Assembly (NCBI GenBank): GCA_026874595.1
Contig: CM049307.1
Location: 32,041,862 to 32,105,861 of the forward strand
DNA length: 64,000 nucleotides
Direction: 5' to 3'
Origin: Sipunculus nudus
Taxonomy: Eukaryota > Annelida > Sipuncula > Golfingiida > Sipunculidae
In this document: piece by piece, positions 52,001 through 61,429 of the stretch
How positions within the stretch are numbered: position 1 is the first letter of the stretch
How the letters are laid out: each line of letters opens with the position of its first letter
Made by a program: the position numbers and the translations under genes
The notes under the pieces: generated by a model
Told to the model about the DNA's origin: nothing
The model's database searches: none
What the model saw: only the letters and a program-made list of their open reading frames with translations

Positions 52001-55000
52001 ACATATTTTGAGGTACTACATTCAGAATTAATCTGATAATGTCATCAAAATTCCTCTTGAGAATACTAAGTAAAAAAAAGAGTAAAAAGAGTTGACTGAA
52101 TAATAATAATGATTATTATAAATTTGGACCAGTTTTAAACCTATCAATAACTTATAACAAAATTCTGTGTTGTCTTATTTTCATAAGTGGGACAATTCTT
52201 ACAATGTTATGCAGGGATCATTATACTTTAAAATTTTCCCCTTACCAATGGATAGGCTGTAATACATGTAAGCCTCACCGCAGAATAAAATGCCTTTCCA
52301 CTAAAAATGCATCCTATACCATCATATAAAACTTTCAGTCACACTTTGCTCAGTTTAAACCTGATTCTGCCATCTTATATGTCATCCTGCATGCACACTT
52401 GCATGCACAAAGAACTCAATGTTTCTAAGGCCAAAATAAAAAAAAGGTTTGGTTCTCAGGCACTTTTTTTCAGAAATCAATGCCGGCGGGCGCTTTTTTT
52501 ATTTTAAATTTTTTGGTATGTTTCGATAAAAATGTCAAATGATAAGGGAAAAGCATGAAAATAACAGTTTTATTTTGCTAAATGAGTAAAAGCCCTACAA
52601 AACAAAGGAAATTGTATGGTTTTATCTTCTTGAAAGAAATGTCGGAGCGGCAGCAGCTCAAAATTGGAAAGTTTTTATTGAAAATCAAAATAAAAAGTTT
52701 TGATGCGGGGGTTTAAAATTGATGCGGGTGGTGCCTGAGAACCATACCTTTAATTTCTTTTTGGCCTAATAGTAACACTGCTATATCAGAAACACGATTT
52801 TGTAGTGAACAAAAAACTAGGAAAATATAAGAGATGAGGGCCTAAATGCCAGAAAGTATAAGAAATTATCATAATGATCATATATGATCATTTGTCTTGG
52901 AAAATATATAGGAAAAATAGGAAGTTGGTGGAACACCAAATTATTTTGTTTTTGTGTCATGTTTGATACTACTTATCAGGTACTAATTCGGAAAATGTCT
53001 AGCTGTTAACCTTTCCAACGGATTGGTACAATATTAAACTAGGGACCCAGGGGTCTTGACGCTCAGCTGTATTTGTCTTTAAGGATATATTTTTAAAGAA
53101 GTTTTTTAGAATGACCCCTGTGACCTTAACCAATGACCTTGTGACCAAAAAATCTGAGAACTTATTATCCTTAATCTTGCAGCATTTAGAATATTGTAAC
53201 AATCTTCTAAAACATGTGGGTCCAGTGACCTTGGCCTCTTACCAGGTAACCTCAAAATCTACAGATTTCTTCCACTTTGGGCAAGTCAGCCATGTGTGAA
53301 AGATGGAAAGTTTGGCATGAAAAGTTTGATTTACATTGCATCCACAATCATTTTAAAAGGAATGGCTCCTGTGACCTTCACCTTTGACCTCTGGATCATG
53401 AAAATCAAAAAATTCCTTACTGAAGTGGTCGGTCAATAATAAATCAAGTTTGAAGCCAATATGTCAAGTGAAAGCAGAATTATCATCCATAAACTAGTTT
53501 GTGAATGGATGGGCCTGTGACCTTGACCTTTTACCCTATGACCCAAAGTCGAAAAAAATCTTCCCCTATTGGCAGGTGAATAATATTTTGAAGATGGAAG
53601 GTTTGTGTTGAAAAGTTTTGCTTGAAATGCGTACTCATCCCTTATAAAGAAATGGGTCCTGTGACCTTGACCTTTGATCTTTGGACCCTAAAATCAACAG
53701 GATTATTACTTTACTGGTGAGCCATAATTAAGTTTGAAACCAATATGTCAGACTAAACTGGAGTTAGCACTGGAAACCAATTTGTGAACAGATGGCCCCT
53801 GTGACCTTGACCTTTGACCTTGTGACCCGAAATTCATTTATGCTCTCCCTTTACTGGCAAGTTAGCTAAATGTGCAAGATAGAAAATTTGGGATGAAAAG
53901 CTGGGCTTACAATGCAGCCATAATCTTTTTAAAGTGAGTCTTGTGACCATGACCTTTGACCTCATGACCCAAAAATCACATAGTTTCTTTCTTTAGTGGT
54001 GCGCCATGTGTAAGTCATGTTTGAAATCCATATTTAAATCCAACCTGGAGTTATTATCTGGAAACAAATTTGTGGGGATGGACGCATTGAAAGACAGATA
54101 AACAGACAGACAGACAGGGTGATTACTATAGGGCATCCTCTTGTGATCAATAAACACAACAGGTTTTGGGACACGAGATTGAATCATAGCCGAGAAACAA
54201 ACATGATTGTTGTCATTTTTTTGGTAAAAAAAAAAATAGGAAAAATATTCGTAAAAATTAAAAAAAAATACAGGTGGCGCCACCACTTTTCAGGGACTGA
54301 CAGAACTAGTCATGGTCAATAATCAAATCAAGTTTCATGACAATCCATGCATTTATTATCAAGACATTGGAGGTTTTGTATCAAATTTTTTATTATTCGG
54401 GGGGGGGGGGGGATTTACTAGCCCCATAGCTCGGAGGATATAGGTGGTAGTGACCTAATTTCAGGTTTTCAAGGAGATCTTCACTTAGAAGCTTCTAGGA
54501 CCAACAGTTATGATTTGTGCCTTGCTAACGGATGACCGGACGGACGACGGAAAAAGGGCCATTCCTATACCTCAGTTGACTTCTAGTCAGCTGAGCTAAA
54601 ATTGCCTTTCATGCACTTGTTTGCCTGTCTGAGGCGTTATTTTGACCCCTTTTTTCGGAGTATTGAGCTCAAAAGAGAGACCAGACTCTGATGAGACTGA
54701 CTGGTACATGTCTAACCACATTAACTCAATTTAGAAATGTTCTAAATCCACCAGCATTTTACATGCTGTTTTGATTCTTCCAAGAAACTTGTGTTGCAAG
54801 ATAAATATCTGAAATACTAAGCTTCAGGCTTTAAACATTTAGTATGAGATATAGAATTCCTTTAACACAGAAGTAAATGTCCAAGATACTGAACAGCTTA
54901 TAAGTGAAATGCAAATCACACAACTTAAATGTTTCTAGGTAAAATAAATTGAAAAATATTCTTCATTCAGAAACAGAATCAGCATAATAAATTTTCTATT

Positions 55001-58000
55001 GGCAGATGTGGTATAAAATAATATAACAGGACTTGACCTCAATTTTTGGTTCCTATGATGTTCATCTGACAAACTTAATACATTTAGACATTGCATGTCC
55101 AGAACTGTTCCATGATAAATTCATGATACAAAAAAAATACTTGTACCCATAACTAAAAACATAAATCAAGATATTTTTAAAAATTCTATATATTTTGTGA
55201 TATGCTTAATCAGATTTTATGCAGCAATAGTGGTCATAGGCAATATTGGCAATGGGCTTTCTTCAAATAAAAAAGACTTACTTTCTGCAGTATGTGAGGA
55301 TATTGTATGTGCTATCTTCACAGCATCATGGCTATGAAACTTGTAGGTTTCTGGAAGAGGAAAACATGTAAAACATATCACAAACTGCATCAACAATAGG
55401 TACAGATTGACTGGAATACTGATCTATCATGGACCAGTCCTACCTAGAAAGGTAAAGAACTAGGATACAGGTAGTCAACAAGCAACTATGTGTATCCGCC
55501 AAAATCAGAGTGGGATGGGTGAAGTGAGGCATGGATTGAGTGGCAAGGGGAAATAGAGTGAGGTGTGTTGCATATTAGCATGGATGTCTGCAGCCGAAAT
55601 GAGTATACAGGTGGTGCCACCTACCACAAAATCCAGAAAGCTATCCAAGTTGAGCAGGTAAGTCAAACCACTACTTGTATATGAGTGATTTAATCCCATA
55701 GCAGACAAATAGAAGGATGCTGTGCAAAAATGGTGGCAGGGGGCGCCACCAATTTTGTGTATGATTATGAGCTATGCGAGATCTATACACAAGCAAAATA
55801 TCAGGGGGATATGTCAAACTAGTTCTTAGTTCATAAGCCTGAATGTCTGCAGCGTAAACATAAATGTAGGTGGCACCACCTGCCACAAAATCGAGAAAGC
55901 TATCCAAGATGTATAAACATGCAAAATTTTAGGCAGATAAGTCAAACAACTACCGAGATATGAGTGATTTTATCCCGAAGCAGACAAACAGACGGACACT
56001 GTGCAAAAATGGTTGCAGGTGGCGCCACCATTTTCAGTGTATGTTATAAAGCTATCCAAGGCCTACATTTGTACTAAATTTTTAGCCTGATCAGTCAAAT
56101 GTTTCCCGAGATATGTGGGTTTATGTGTGGAAACAGAAACACAAATGATGCTGGGCAGAGAGGAAAGGTCAGAGGTCAACCAATAATGCAAGTGCAGTAG
56201 TTCACATGTGACCCGATCATAATTCCCAATTTTTAAAAATTCTGCCTAGTGGTTATGGAGGAGTTCTCCGGAAACCTATGCAGGGGCGGCGGCAGTGGCA
56301 GTGGCAGCCGCGGCATCCAACTGAAAACATAGCATCCACAAAACTGTTTTGGCGGATACAATTACACTAAAGCAGTGAAGAAAACTGCAGGAAAAGGACT
56401 GTCTTATGAGTGGAAGCACACACAATTTTAGAACAACTGACACACCATGCCTGAGAAATTTTGATGTATAAATCTAAAACAAAGGACCAATGGGTTATGA
56501 CTCGCTGCTGAATTTGACTTTGGCTCTTATTTTGTAAATTTGTGTATATATCTGTGTAATGGCATTCATAAAGCTCAGAAGAAATGTCCTTGAAATCTGG
56601 TAGCAGTAAAATACAAAATATGGACAACAGAACTAAAACCGTGACAATAACTCTAAACTCAATAACTCTTTTTACAGCTTTAAAAATAATCTTAAAACAT
56701 AGCCATTATAATCTCATAAAAGTGGTATTTTTTTTTATATTTGCATGATAGGTCCGGTGAAATAGAAAAGGGCAGTCAAGAAGTGACTATATATATATCA
56801 GCCAAATCACAGAGGCATTGGTAAAGTAAGGCATTGAATGTTCGTGACATGATATGACTCCAAATTTGTGGCAACAGAGATGCCAATTGATCTCCTCATA
56901 TATGTGCAATTTTCACCAAGAACAGATCTACAGATGGTTACTTGATGAAATTGTTGTAGGAGGCCCAAGCAGTCTTGTATACAAGATAAACCATTCCAAG
57001 ATCTTTGGATATGAAAATTTTCAGGTAATACGTTAAACATACCACTGCAGAGAAACAATATAAACATAATGAGAAGGTGGCACCACCTGTCTGATCTTTG
57101 ATGGATCTAAGTTGTATGAAAATGATTGTAGGTGGCGTCATGAGGCTTGATTACCAGATGGATGTATCCAAAATCTGTGGATATGTGAAATTTCAGGCTG
57201 ATATATTAAACCACTCCTGAGATAAATGTTTGAACATATTCTACAAATACATGATTGTAGGTCATGCCACTAGTCTCATGAAAGAGAAATCTACCCAAGA
57301 CAGATGAACATGTAAAATTTAAGGCCAAGACACCAGTACACTACTGTGAATACTGCATCAATGTATTTTTCTAAAACAGGAATGTAGGTTGCGCCACCTG
57401 TCTGGTGACCCTGGTCTACAAGAAAACTCTTCAAAACTTTGATTTGGCAGATACAATTATTCATTTTCACTTCAATGTTTAACACAGATCACTTCCACTT
57501 GGGATGCTCTAAAAGCCAATGTCACCCTCAAAAATTTTGGTCTAGCCTCTGGGACTAGAAAATTTGTCTTCCTTTTGAAAGCCCTGATTAATCATTAGTC
57601 TTGTTCACAAGAATAATACAAGATGGCAGCAAAACTGTGCTGATACCAAAGTATCATGACCTACAGCTGAAGATTACAAATATTGTTTTTGACATGTTCC
57701 ATAATGCTAAATGGGTTAAGCTATAAAGTTGTCAAAGTAATTTTGACTTCCCTGGATCAGGAAAACTAAATTCTGTTCCACAATTTGGTGCCCAATGAAA
57801 TGTGTTGATCATTTCTTATAATAACAGTTCATATCCAGAAAGAAAGCAGCCATGGAGGAATGAGGCATAGGCCGATTAAACTAGAATGAAACAAAAACCA
57901 TACCTTGTATTATATTTTAGTAATTCATTAAAGTCAGTATATGAGAACACAGTCTATTTTTTACAACATCTCAACCAATCTGATGAAGGCAAAGGTCACT

Positions 58001-60152
58001 GGTCAAACATTTACATTTAAAGCTGCTGATTGGATGTTGAGTGTCATAAATGTTTTAAATATGTAATTGTCAAAGTGAGGCTAATATCCCATGACAGAGG
58101 GCATGTCAGTTGGCAAAAACCAAGAAGAAACAACAGGTTGCAAAATATTTAGGATGTTTTTGTTATGTATAGTTTTACATCTCATATACGCGTTTTTTCC
58201 CTTGTCAGCTTTAGCGTTAATTTGTGTGTTTATATTTAAGTTTCAGAGAACAATCGCAAATTTTCAATGGGAATCCCACAGTGGAACAACCTATATAACA
58301 GCCAAAGAGTGTCACGGTTCAATGTGCAGGGAACAATAATCATCTGGGCATCCCTGAAAATGAGCCATGCACATCGTGACTATAGTTTACACAGCATGAG
58401 TGACTCAAGTCACAAAAACTGCAGGATTTACATACTGTACATCACACCATTACATTAAGGTGTTGCCAGGTAAATCTAAATGGGCCACTTAAAAAGGCCT
58501 GTATTTACTTCCTGAGAACAGGGTTTAAAAAAGAAGTACCACAGGCCTAAAGGCCAGATAATATAAACCACTAGTCCTAACATGTATACAGAAGTCATTT
58601 AGTTTTATTTTGTGATTCATTCAGTTACTAAATGACAGATTTAAGGCAATTTGACATACCAGTTTATTTTTCATACTTGTCTATCTTCAGTCACTACCAC
58701 AAAACATGTCAAGCAGCTCTATGACAGTACATGAAAATTGAGGTCTTCATGATCTTAGTTTTACTAGCCTTGGCTTTCTGGGGAGTGTTAATCTCTAACC
58801 CATGAGGAGTGATTGGACACCTCTCAGCTCGCCTGTCTGAAATCAACTTCCTCTGAGCTGAGATACAATCTTCACTGTACACATGCTCAGTGGTCCTCAG
58901 TATGTTATGGTTAGAATCATTACTATCACTTACATAAGACATTTCCATAAAATTTTTCTTTAAAGTAAATTACACAGAAATAACTAAATAACAAACTAGG
59001 GACCCATGGGTCTCAACGCTCAGCGAAATTTGTCTTTGAGAATATTTTTCTGAGCTTTCTCAAAATGTTGGTCCTGTGACCTTAACCACTGACCTTGTGA
59101 AAAAATATCTGAGAACTTACTATCCTTGAACTTACAGCATTTAGATTATTTAAAATCTTTTAAAAAAAGGGTCCAGTGACCTTGATCTCTGATTTCTTCT
59201 ACAATTTGTTCCCAAGTGTCATTATCTAAATACCATTTCTGGTAATTTTGGTCAAAATCCACTGGAGGCCACCACCAGGCCTGTCTATCTGAACAGACAT
59301 AGAAGACGAGGATAACAATGGTTGGATGCCATGAACCACAGATATGCATTTTCCTCTTTCTGCCATAGGTGCAAGTTAATTTGTCTTGTGTGGAGATAGT
59401 CAGGAAAATCAGGTAGACAAGGGTGGTAGAATGGACTATAGTGATGAGAAGCGTCAACAAGGTAAATTTCACCAAGCATGTATATTTCAGTAATAGTGTT
59501 AATCTGACAGTTCAATTAGTGTATAAGTTGGTTCTGATTTTTGGGAATAAATGCAATCGTAATTTTTTTTTACCCGGGTCACAAGGTACTACATGTAAAA
59601 TATAAATAACCTAAACCTACAGTGTAAGGTTTCCAACTCTTAGTTTCATGAGTAAATGTCAAATGTCAAGTACAGAGTCTCTGGGTCTAAAAGCCCTCAT
59701 CTGTGTACCAATTATAAACAGATGACCAATTACAAAAGTGGCATGATAGAATGGAGAGAGGATAGAGGGAGTCTTTATAATTTGTATGATCCATCACTAA
59801 AGCTCAGCATGAAAGAAAGTTCATTATATTCCCACCTAAAACAATATGAAAGGGTTACTTTTAAAAAATCTTAAGAAATAAAAGGTACATGACAGAATGT
59901 TGTATATTTAGCTGTCCTGACCTATCTGACAGCCGTTGGAGCGGTCTATCCTCAGCACCAGTTTATCATGTCGTCCTGGTTCTGTGTAACACTGAGCCAG
60001 CTGCTGCAGCGGCCAAAGGTACTGGACCTTGGGCGAGGACTGGTGATGACTTAGACGAACTACCGAAATGTTCCTCATAGTCAGGAATAATGCTACCCTA
60101 GTGTCTTGCCGCTGTCCACCAGGATTACATGGTGTCACCACCCACCTGTGCA
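36805..60152 (-). CDS. PTB / proline-rich / death-domain adaptor protein (6 exons, 5' incomplete)
   Basis: Six minus-strand exons join in one open frame of about 537 residues plus stop, all with GT-AG ends and matching phases. Residues 1-97 look like an IRS-type PTB fold: a VTP strand, VALFLTMRNISVVRL, the typical WPLQQLAQCY, then LVLRID and TYKFHSHDAVKIAHTIS as last strand and C-terminal helix. Residues 100-380 are Pro/Ser-rich, with SH3-ligand-like PPIPPVPPR, DLPPPPPTP and PPRRPIPLPRK, and tyrosines in VFYVES and NLYDIN contexts. A basic RLSRSL site follows. Residues about 435-535 form a death domain: FDWKMLAGEIGLTVESIDTI, EIVLRHW, LEELKKML and DLLNIL. No membrane segment is seen in the visible part. 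Such proteins would link tyrosine-kinase signalling to death-fold complexes; this is inference. DOK/FRS2-type proteins share the PTB class but lack a death domain. The 5' exons are unidentified. Confidence 0.82.
37545..37915. repeat. 41-bp minisatellite beside a death-domain exon
   Basis: About nine copies of a 41-bp unit (CAAACTTTCAGAAGTGTGCC plus AGGTATTGTAGGTGGCACAT). It ends about 70 bp from the exon at 37983, within the last intron. Confidence 0.88.
37983..38136 (-). CDS. PTB-death protein exon: death domain helices 1-2
   Basis: 154 nt, acceptor TTTTGTTACAG, donor GTAAGT. Encodes VAFTLQRVLKCKPPHPDTLK, KPKQRVELCFGLYERYG and NTFDWKMLAGEIG. DWKMLAGEIG is the diagnostic W..LA..LG motif of death domains. 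Confidence 0.9.
38460..43039 (+). mobile_element. AGC-family element, long copy 3
   Basis: Same ends, TCCG microsatellite and interior order as copy 1 (2437-9461), with scattered substitutions and different poly-C lengths. It lacks the nested 1866-bp transposon and the 600-bp duplication, so it represents the ancestral arrangement. It sits in the intron between the exons at 38136 and 43670, antisense to the PTB-death gene. Confidence 0.8.
38508..38566. repeat. (TCCG)n microsatellite
   Basis: Longer version of the element-borne TCCG repeat seen at 2486. Confidence 0.9.
43040..43669. other. Intron sequence, nothing recognised
   Basis: Between AGC copy 3 and the exon at 43670. Short frames only. 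Confidence 0.35.
43670..43778 (-). CDS. PTB-death protein exon: linker with basic phosphosite
   Basis: 109 nt, acceptor CTTATTTCAG, donor GTAAGG. Encodes KIDKFKKRLSRSLETINIPE and RDEPSGDDDVHYFSYRH. Open in only this phase and flanked by strong splice sites. Too short to appear as a long frame on its own. Confidence 0.82.
44030..44396. repeat. Short tandem repeat, GGTAAATGAAGAAA units
   Basis: About 18-21 bp imperfect units (AATCTAGGTAAATGAAAGA), running right up to the donor of the exon at 44405. Purine-rich on the plus strand. Confidence 0.85.
44405..45245 (-). CDS. PTB-death protein exon: proline/serine-rich region
   Basis: 841 nt, acceptor CTTCCTCAG, donor GTAGGA. The exon is open throughout and extends upstream of the in-frame GTG at 45204, which is therefore not a start. 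Contains PPIPPVPPR, DLPPPPPTPL and PPRRPIPLPR, many SP/TP sites and Ser-rich runs. The TAG at 44401-44403 is inside the donor region and is spliced out. Confidence 0.88.
45740..46260. repeat. About 145-bp tandem units with TGACCTCTGACCT
   Basis: Three or more diverged units. The exact 13-mer TGACCTCTGACCT begins at 45771, 45913 and 46060. Each unit continues with AATATGTGTGAATTTTGATG and GAAAATCCAT. Resembles the core of a tandem-cored non-autonomous transposon. Confidence 0.75.
46271..46315 (-). mobile_element. AGC-family right end, inverted
   Basis: ACAAGGGACCCATGGGTCAT then GGCGCTCAGCTGAAG: the palindromic right end in reverse. The left end of this copy was not located downstream. Confidence 0.5.
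46316..47300. other. Intron sequence, nothing recognised
   Basis: AT-rich, no coding frame; possibly the decayed interior of the AGC copy starting at 46271. Confidence 0.3.
47302..48120 (-). mobile_element. AGC-family element, inverted partial copy
   Basis: Begins ACAAGGGACCCATGGGTC, CTGACGCTCAGCTGTTATAT and matches, in reverse, the right third of AGC copy 2 (about 12480-13253), including GGAGACAGGGAAGAGGATTG. No left-end hairpin was seen. Confidence 0.6.
48229..48790 (+). mobile_element. GTATCCGCC-family element, partial
   Basis: Left end has the GTAGTCGACAAGCGACTAC hairpin at 48239-48257 and TGTATCTGCCAAAA, then GAAGTGAGGCATGGATTGAG. Two core units follow, including GGTGGCGCCACC at 48656-48667. 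The hairpin right end is missing. Confidence 0.65.
48785..49085. repeat. About 160-bp direct repeat
   Basis: Two diverged copies of a block with TGTCACATATGAAATG, AAAAATCATTCAAG and CCTAATCAGCTCT. Followed by a GGATGGACAGATGGACGGAG tail. Confidence 0.6.
49500..51503 (+). mobile_element. GTATCCGCC-family element, full copy with tandem core
   Basis: Left end: GTAGTTGACAAGTGACTAC hairpin and TTTATCTGCCGAAA. Core: about six units of roughly 270 bp; the TGTCTGCAG landmark lies at 49627, 49901, 50168, 50437, 50711 (TATCTGCAG) and 50990. Each unit has paired GGTGGCGCCACC-like palindromes. Right end: TATCCACAAAACTC / TGTTTTGGCGGATACAACTA hairpin. Small frames in the core are repeat artefacts. The layout of hairpin ends around tandem cores resembles bivalve 'pearl'/Helentron-associated elements; that link is inference. 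Confidence 0.78.
51504..53037. other. Intron sequence; TCTAGACG repeats at 51840-51910
   Basis: Mostly unique AT-rich sequence. At 51840-51910 the palindromic TCTAGACGATGTG motif recurs several times. No coding signal. Confidence 0.45.
53038..54597 (-). mobile_element. AGC-family element, inverted copy with tandem core
   Basis: Starts ACTAGGGACCCAGGGGTC, TTGACGCTCAGCTG and ends GTCAGCTGAGCT, with the CCGGACGGACGACGG block just inside. Interior has about seven diverged units of roughly 145 bp, each with GTGACCTTGACCTTTGACC-like sequence. It also contains an isolated GGTGGCGCCACC at 54273-54284 and a poly-G run at 54400-54412. Confidence 0.75.
54598..55281. other. Intron sequence, nothing recognised
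   Basis: AT-rich spacer before the 69-nt PTB exon. Confidence 0.35.
55282..55350 (-). CDS. PTB-death protein exon: PTB C-terminal helix
   Basis: 69 nt, acceptor CTCTTCCAG, donor GTAAGT. Encodes (E)TYKFHSHDAVKIAHTIS then SHTAE, the last strand and amphipathic helix of the PTB-like domain. Phase 1 on both sides. Confidence 0.85.
55470..56362 (+). mobile_element. GTATCCGCC-family element, copy in PTB intron
   Basis: Left GTAGTCAACAAGCAACTATG and TGTATCCGCCAAAATC; right GCATCCACAAAACTG / TTTTGGCGGATACA. Two to three core units with GGTGGCGCCACC at 56018-56029. Lies between the PTB exons. Confidence 0.75.
56768..57460 (+). mobile_element. GTATCCGCC-family element, old diverged copy
   Basis: Left GCAGTCAAGAAGTGACTA and ATCAGCCAAATCA; right AAAACTTTGATTTGGCAGAT then ACAA. 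The core has weakened GGTGGCACCACC/GGTTGCGCCACC palindromes. Confidence 0.6.
57461..58994. other. Intron sequence, nothing firm
   Basis: Contains a 79-codon minus-strand frame (58709-58948) with no recognisable domain. Its frame does not connect in phase with the PTB exons. No repeats of note. Confidence 0.35.
58995..59195 (-). mobile_element. AGC-family element fragment, inverted
   Basis: ACTAGGGACCCATGGGTC, TCAACGCTCAGC followed by the first roughly 150 bp of the same interior as 53038-54597 (CCTGTGACCTTAACC, GTCCAGTGACCTTG). Truncated thereafter. Confidence 0.65.
59181..59288 (-). other. Possible cassette exon in the PTB intron
   Basis: 108-nt block between a TGTCTGTTCAG acceptor and a weak GTCACT donor. 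It would read (D)RQAWWWPPVDFDQNYQKW, then YLDNDTWEQIVEEIRDQ, in the phase needed to sit between the exons ending 59922 and starting 55350. Its 3' edge overlaps an AGC-family fragment. It would insert 36 residues into a PTB loop. Support is phase and openness only. Confidence 0.25.
59922..60152 (-). CDS. PTB-death protein exon: PTB strands 1-6
   Basis: 231 nt, acceptor TTTTCTTTCAG, donor GTCAGG (weak, but the only one before the frame closes that keeps the frame open into the next exon). Encodes HRWVVTPCNPGGQRQ, then LFLTMRNISVVRL and YLWPLQQLAQCY, ending DRSNGCQI. The first codon is split, so another exon must precede it. Confidence 0.72.
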
Positions 60153-61429
60153 CTGAAAGAAAATGAGAAATCTCTTGTTAACGGAATGTTTTATCATGCC
60201 TGATTTTAGTGCCATCTACTGTAGTGTAAATTCAACAATTAAAAGTAGCAAGTGATCCGCAACAATTTTGACACAATAACCTAATATAAACTGAGAACTC
60301 AAAACCTGATCGAGACAAGGAGGACTGTGAACAGGCCATACTCAGGACACACCAATGGAAAAGAATTCTAAACTTTGTCAACTACAGCAGTGTTCAAGGT
60401 GACCATGACAGGTGGTCATAATGATTTCTTTCCAAATTTGCTTCCAAGGTGAAACAGGTGATTGTGGATCAGGCACATTCTCTTATATTTCTCACTGCTC
60501 AGGTATAAATGTAATATGACTGCAAGTACACCCTGAAACATATATATATATATATACATATGTGTGTGTGTGTGTTTATATGTGCTGGGAACAAACAATC
60601 AAAGGACAACCTTGGTTTTTTATCCAGATGTAACCATATAATCACATCCCTTACATCCTCTACCATCATTTCACCAAATCAAGGTAACCAAGTCATCTCT
60701 GGGACAGCTATATTTCGTACTTACTACTCCTTTAAATGATAATCCATAGTTTCAAAGCTTCAGTTAAAAGGCTTAACTCCCACCACAGTTCAATGCGAGA
60801 TTAGTGATTTGACACAGGCCTCTGTAGGATATCGAAAGTTTGTGGTTATTTTGGAAACAAGGAGGCACAATCAACGTAAACATGTAACCCAAAACCACAA
60901 ACTCAATATACTCAGGATATTAATTGTATTTGCACAAACATTTTACTTAATTATTCAATCAATCTGAAATCCTTTATTGTGTACATAGTAACACTGTGAG
61001 GACCCTAACTGATCCTATTCCAAGATAATACTTTCTTCTTTAAAATTAACTATACTTAAGGTGTGCATTTGCTCTGTGAAAAAAAGATGATGTTTAAAGC
61101 TGCTGTTGCTGATACCAAAACTATGAAGAAAATGATGCAAAGGACAAAAGTTTTTCATGAGAAGTACCTACTACAGACATGCACCTTCATATGACAGACA
61201 CCTCTCAAAATCTATTACAGACACTTCTCTATTTCAAACAAATCTATTTTTATATACAGATACATCTGTGTTATACACATTTCCCTATGTCAAACTTCTT
61301 AAGATACCCCTATTTATTACAGACATCCCAATATAACATATATTATCTTCTTTCAGACACCTCTCCATTGCAGACAACTCTCTGTTTCTATCTTCTCCCT
61401 GTTACAAATATCAAAATATTACAGAAATC
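60153..61429. other. Upstream intron of PTB-death gene; small microsatellite
   Basis: No convincing exon. A (TA)n(TG)n run lies at 60540-60575. Confidence 0.4.

Noticed and set aside
58091-58339. 82-codon plus-strand frame with a hydrophobic segment
   Set aside because: No homology recognised, no splice or promoter context, lies in the intron of the minus-strand gene; compatible with chance.
58709-58948. 79-codon minus-strand frame beginning MEMSYVSDSNDSN as an alternative PTB-gene terminal exon
   Set aside because: Using the only nearby acceptor (58958), the carried base puts the junction out of frame and meets a stop within a few codons. No recognisable domain.
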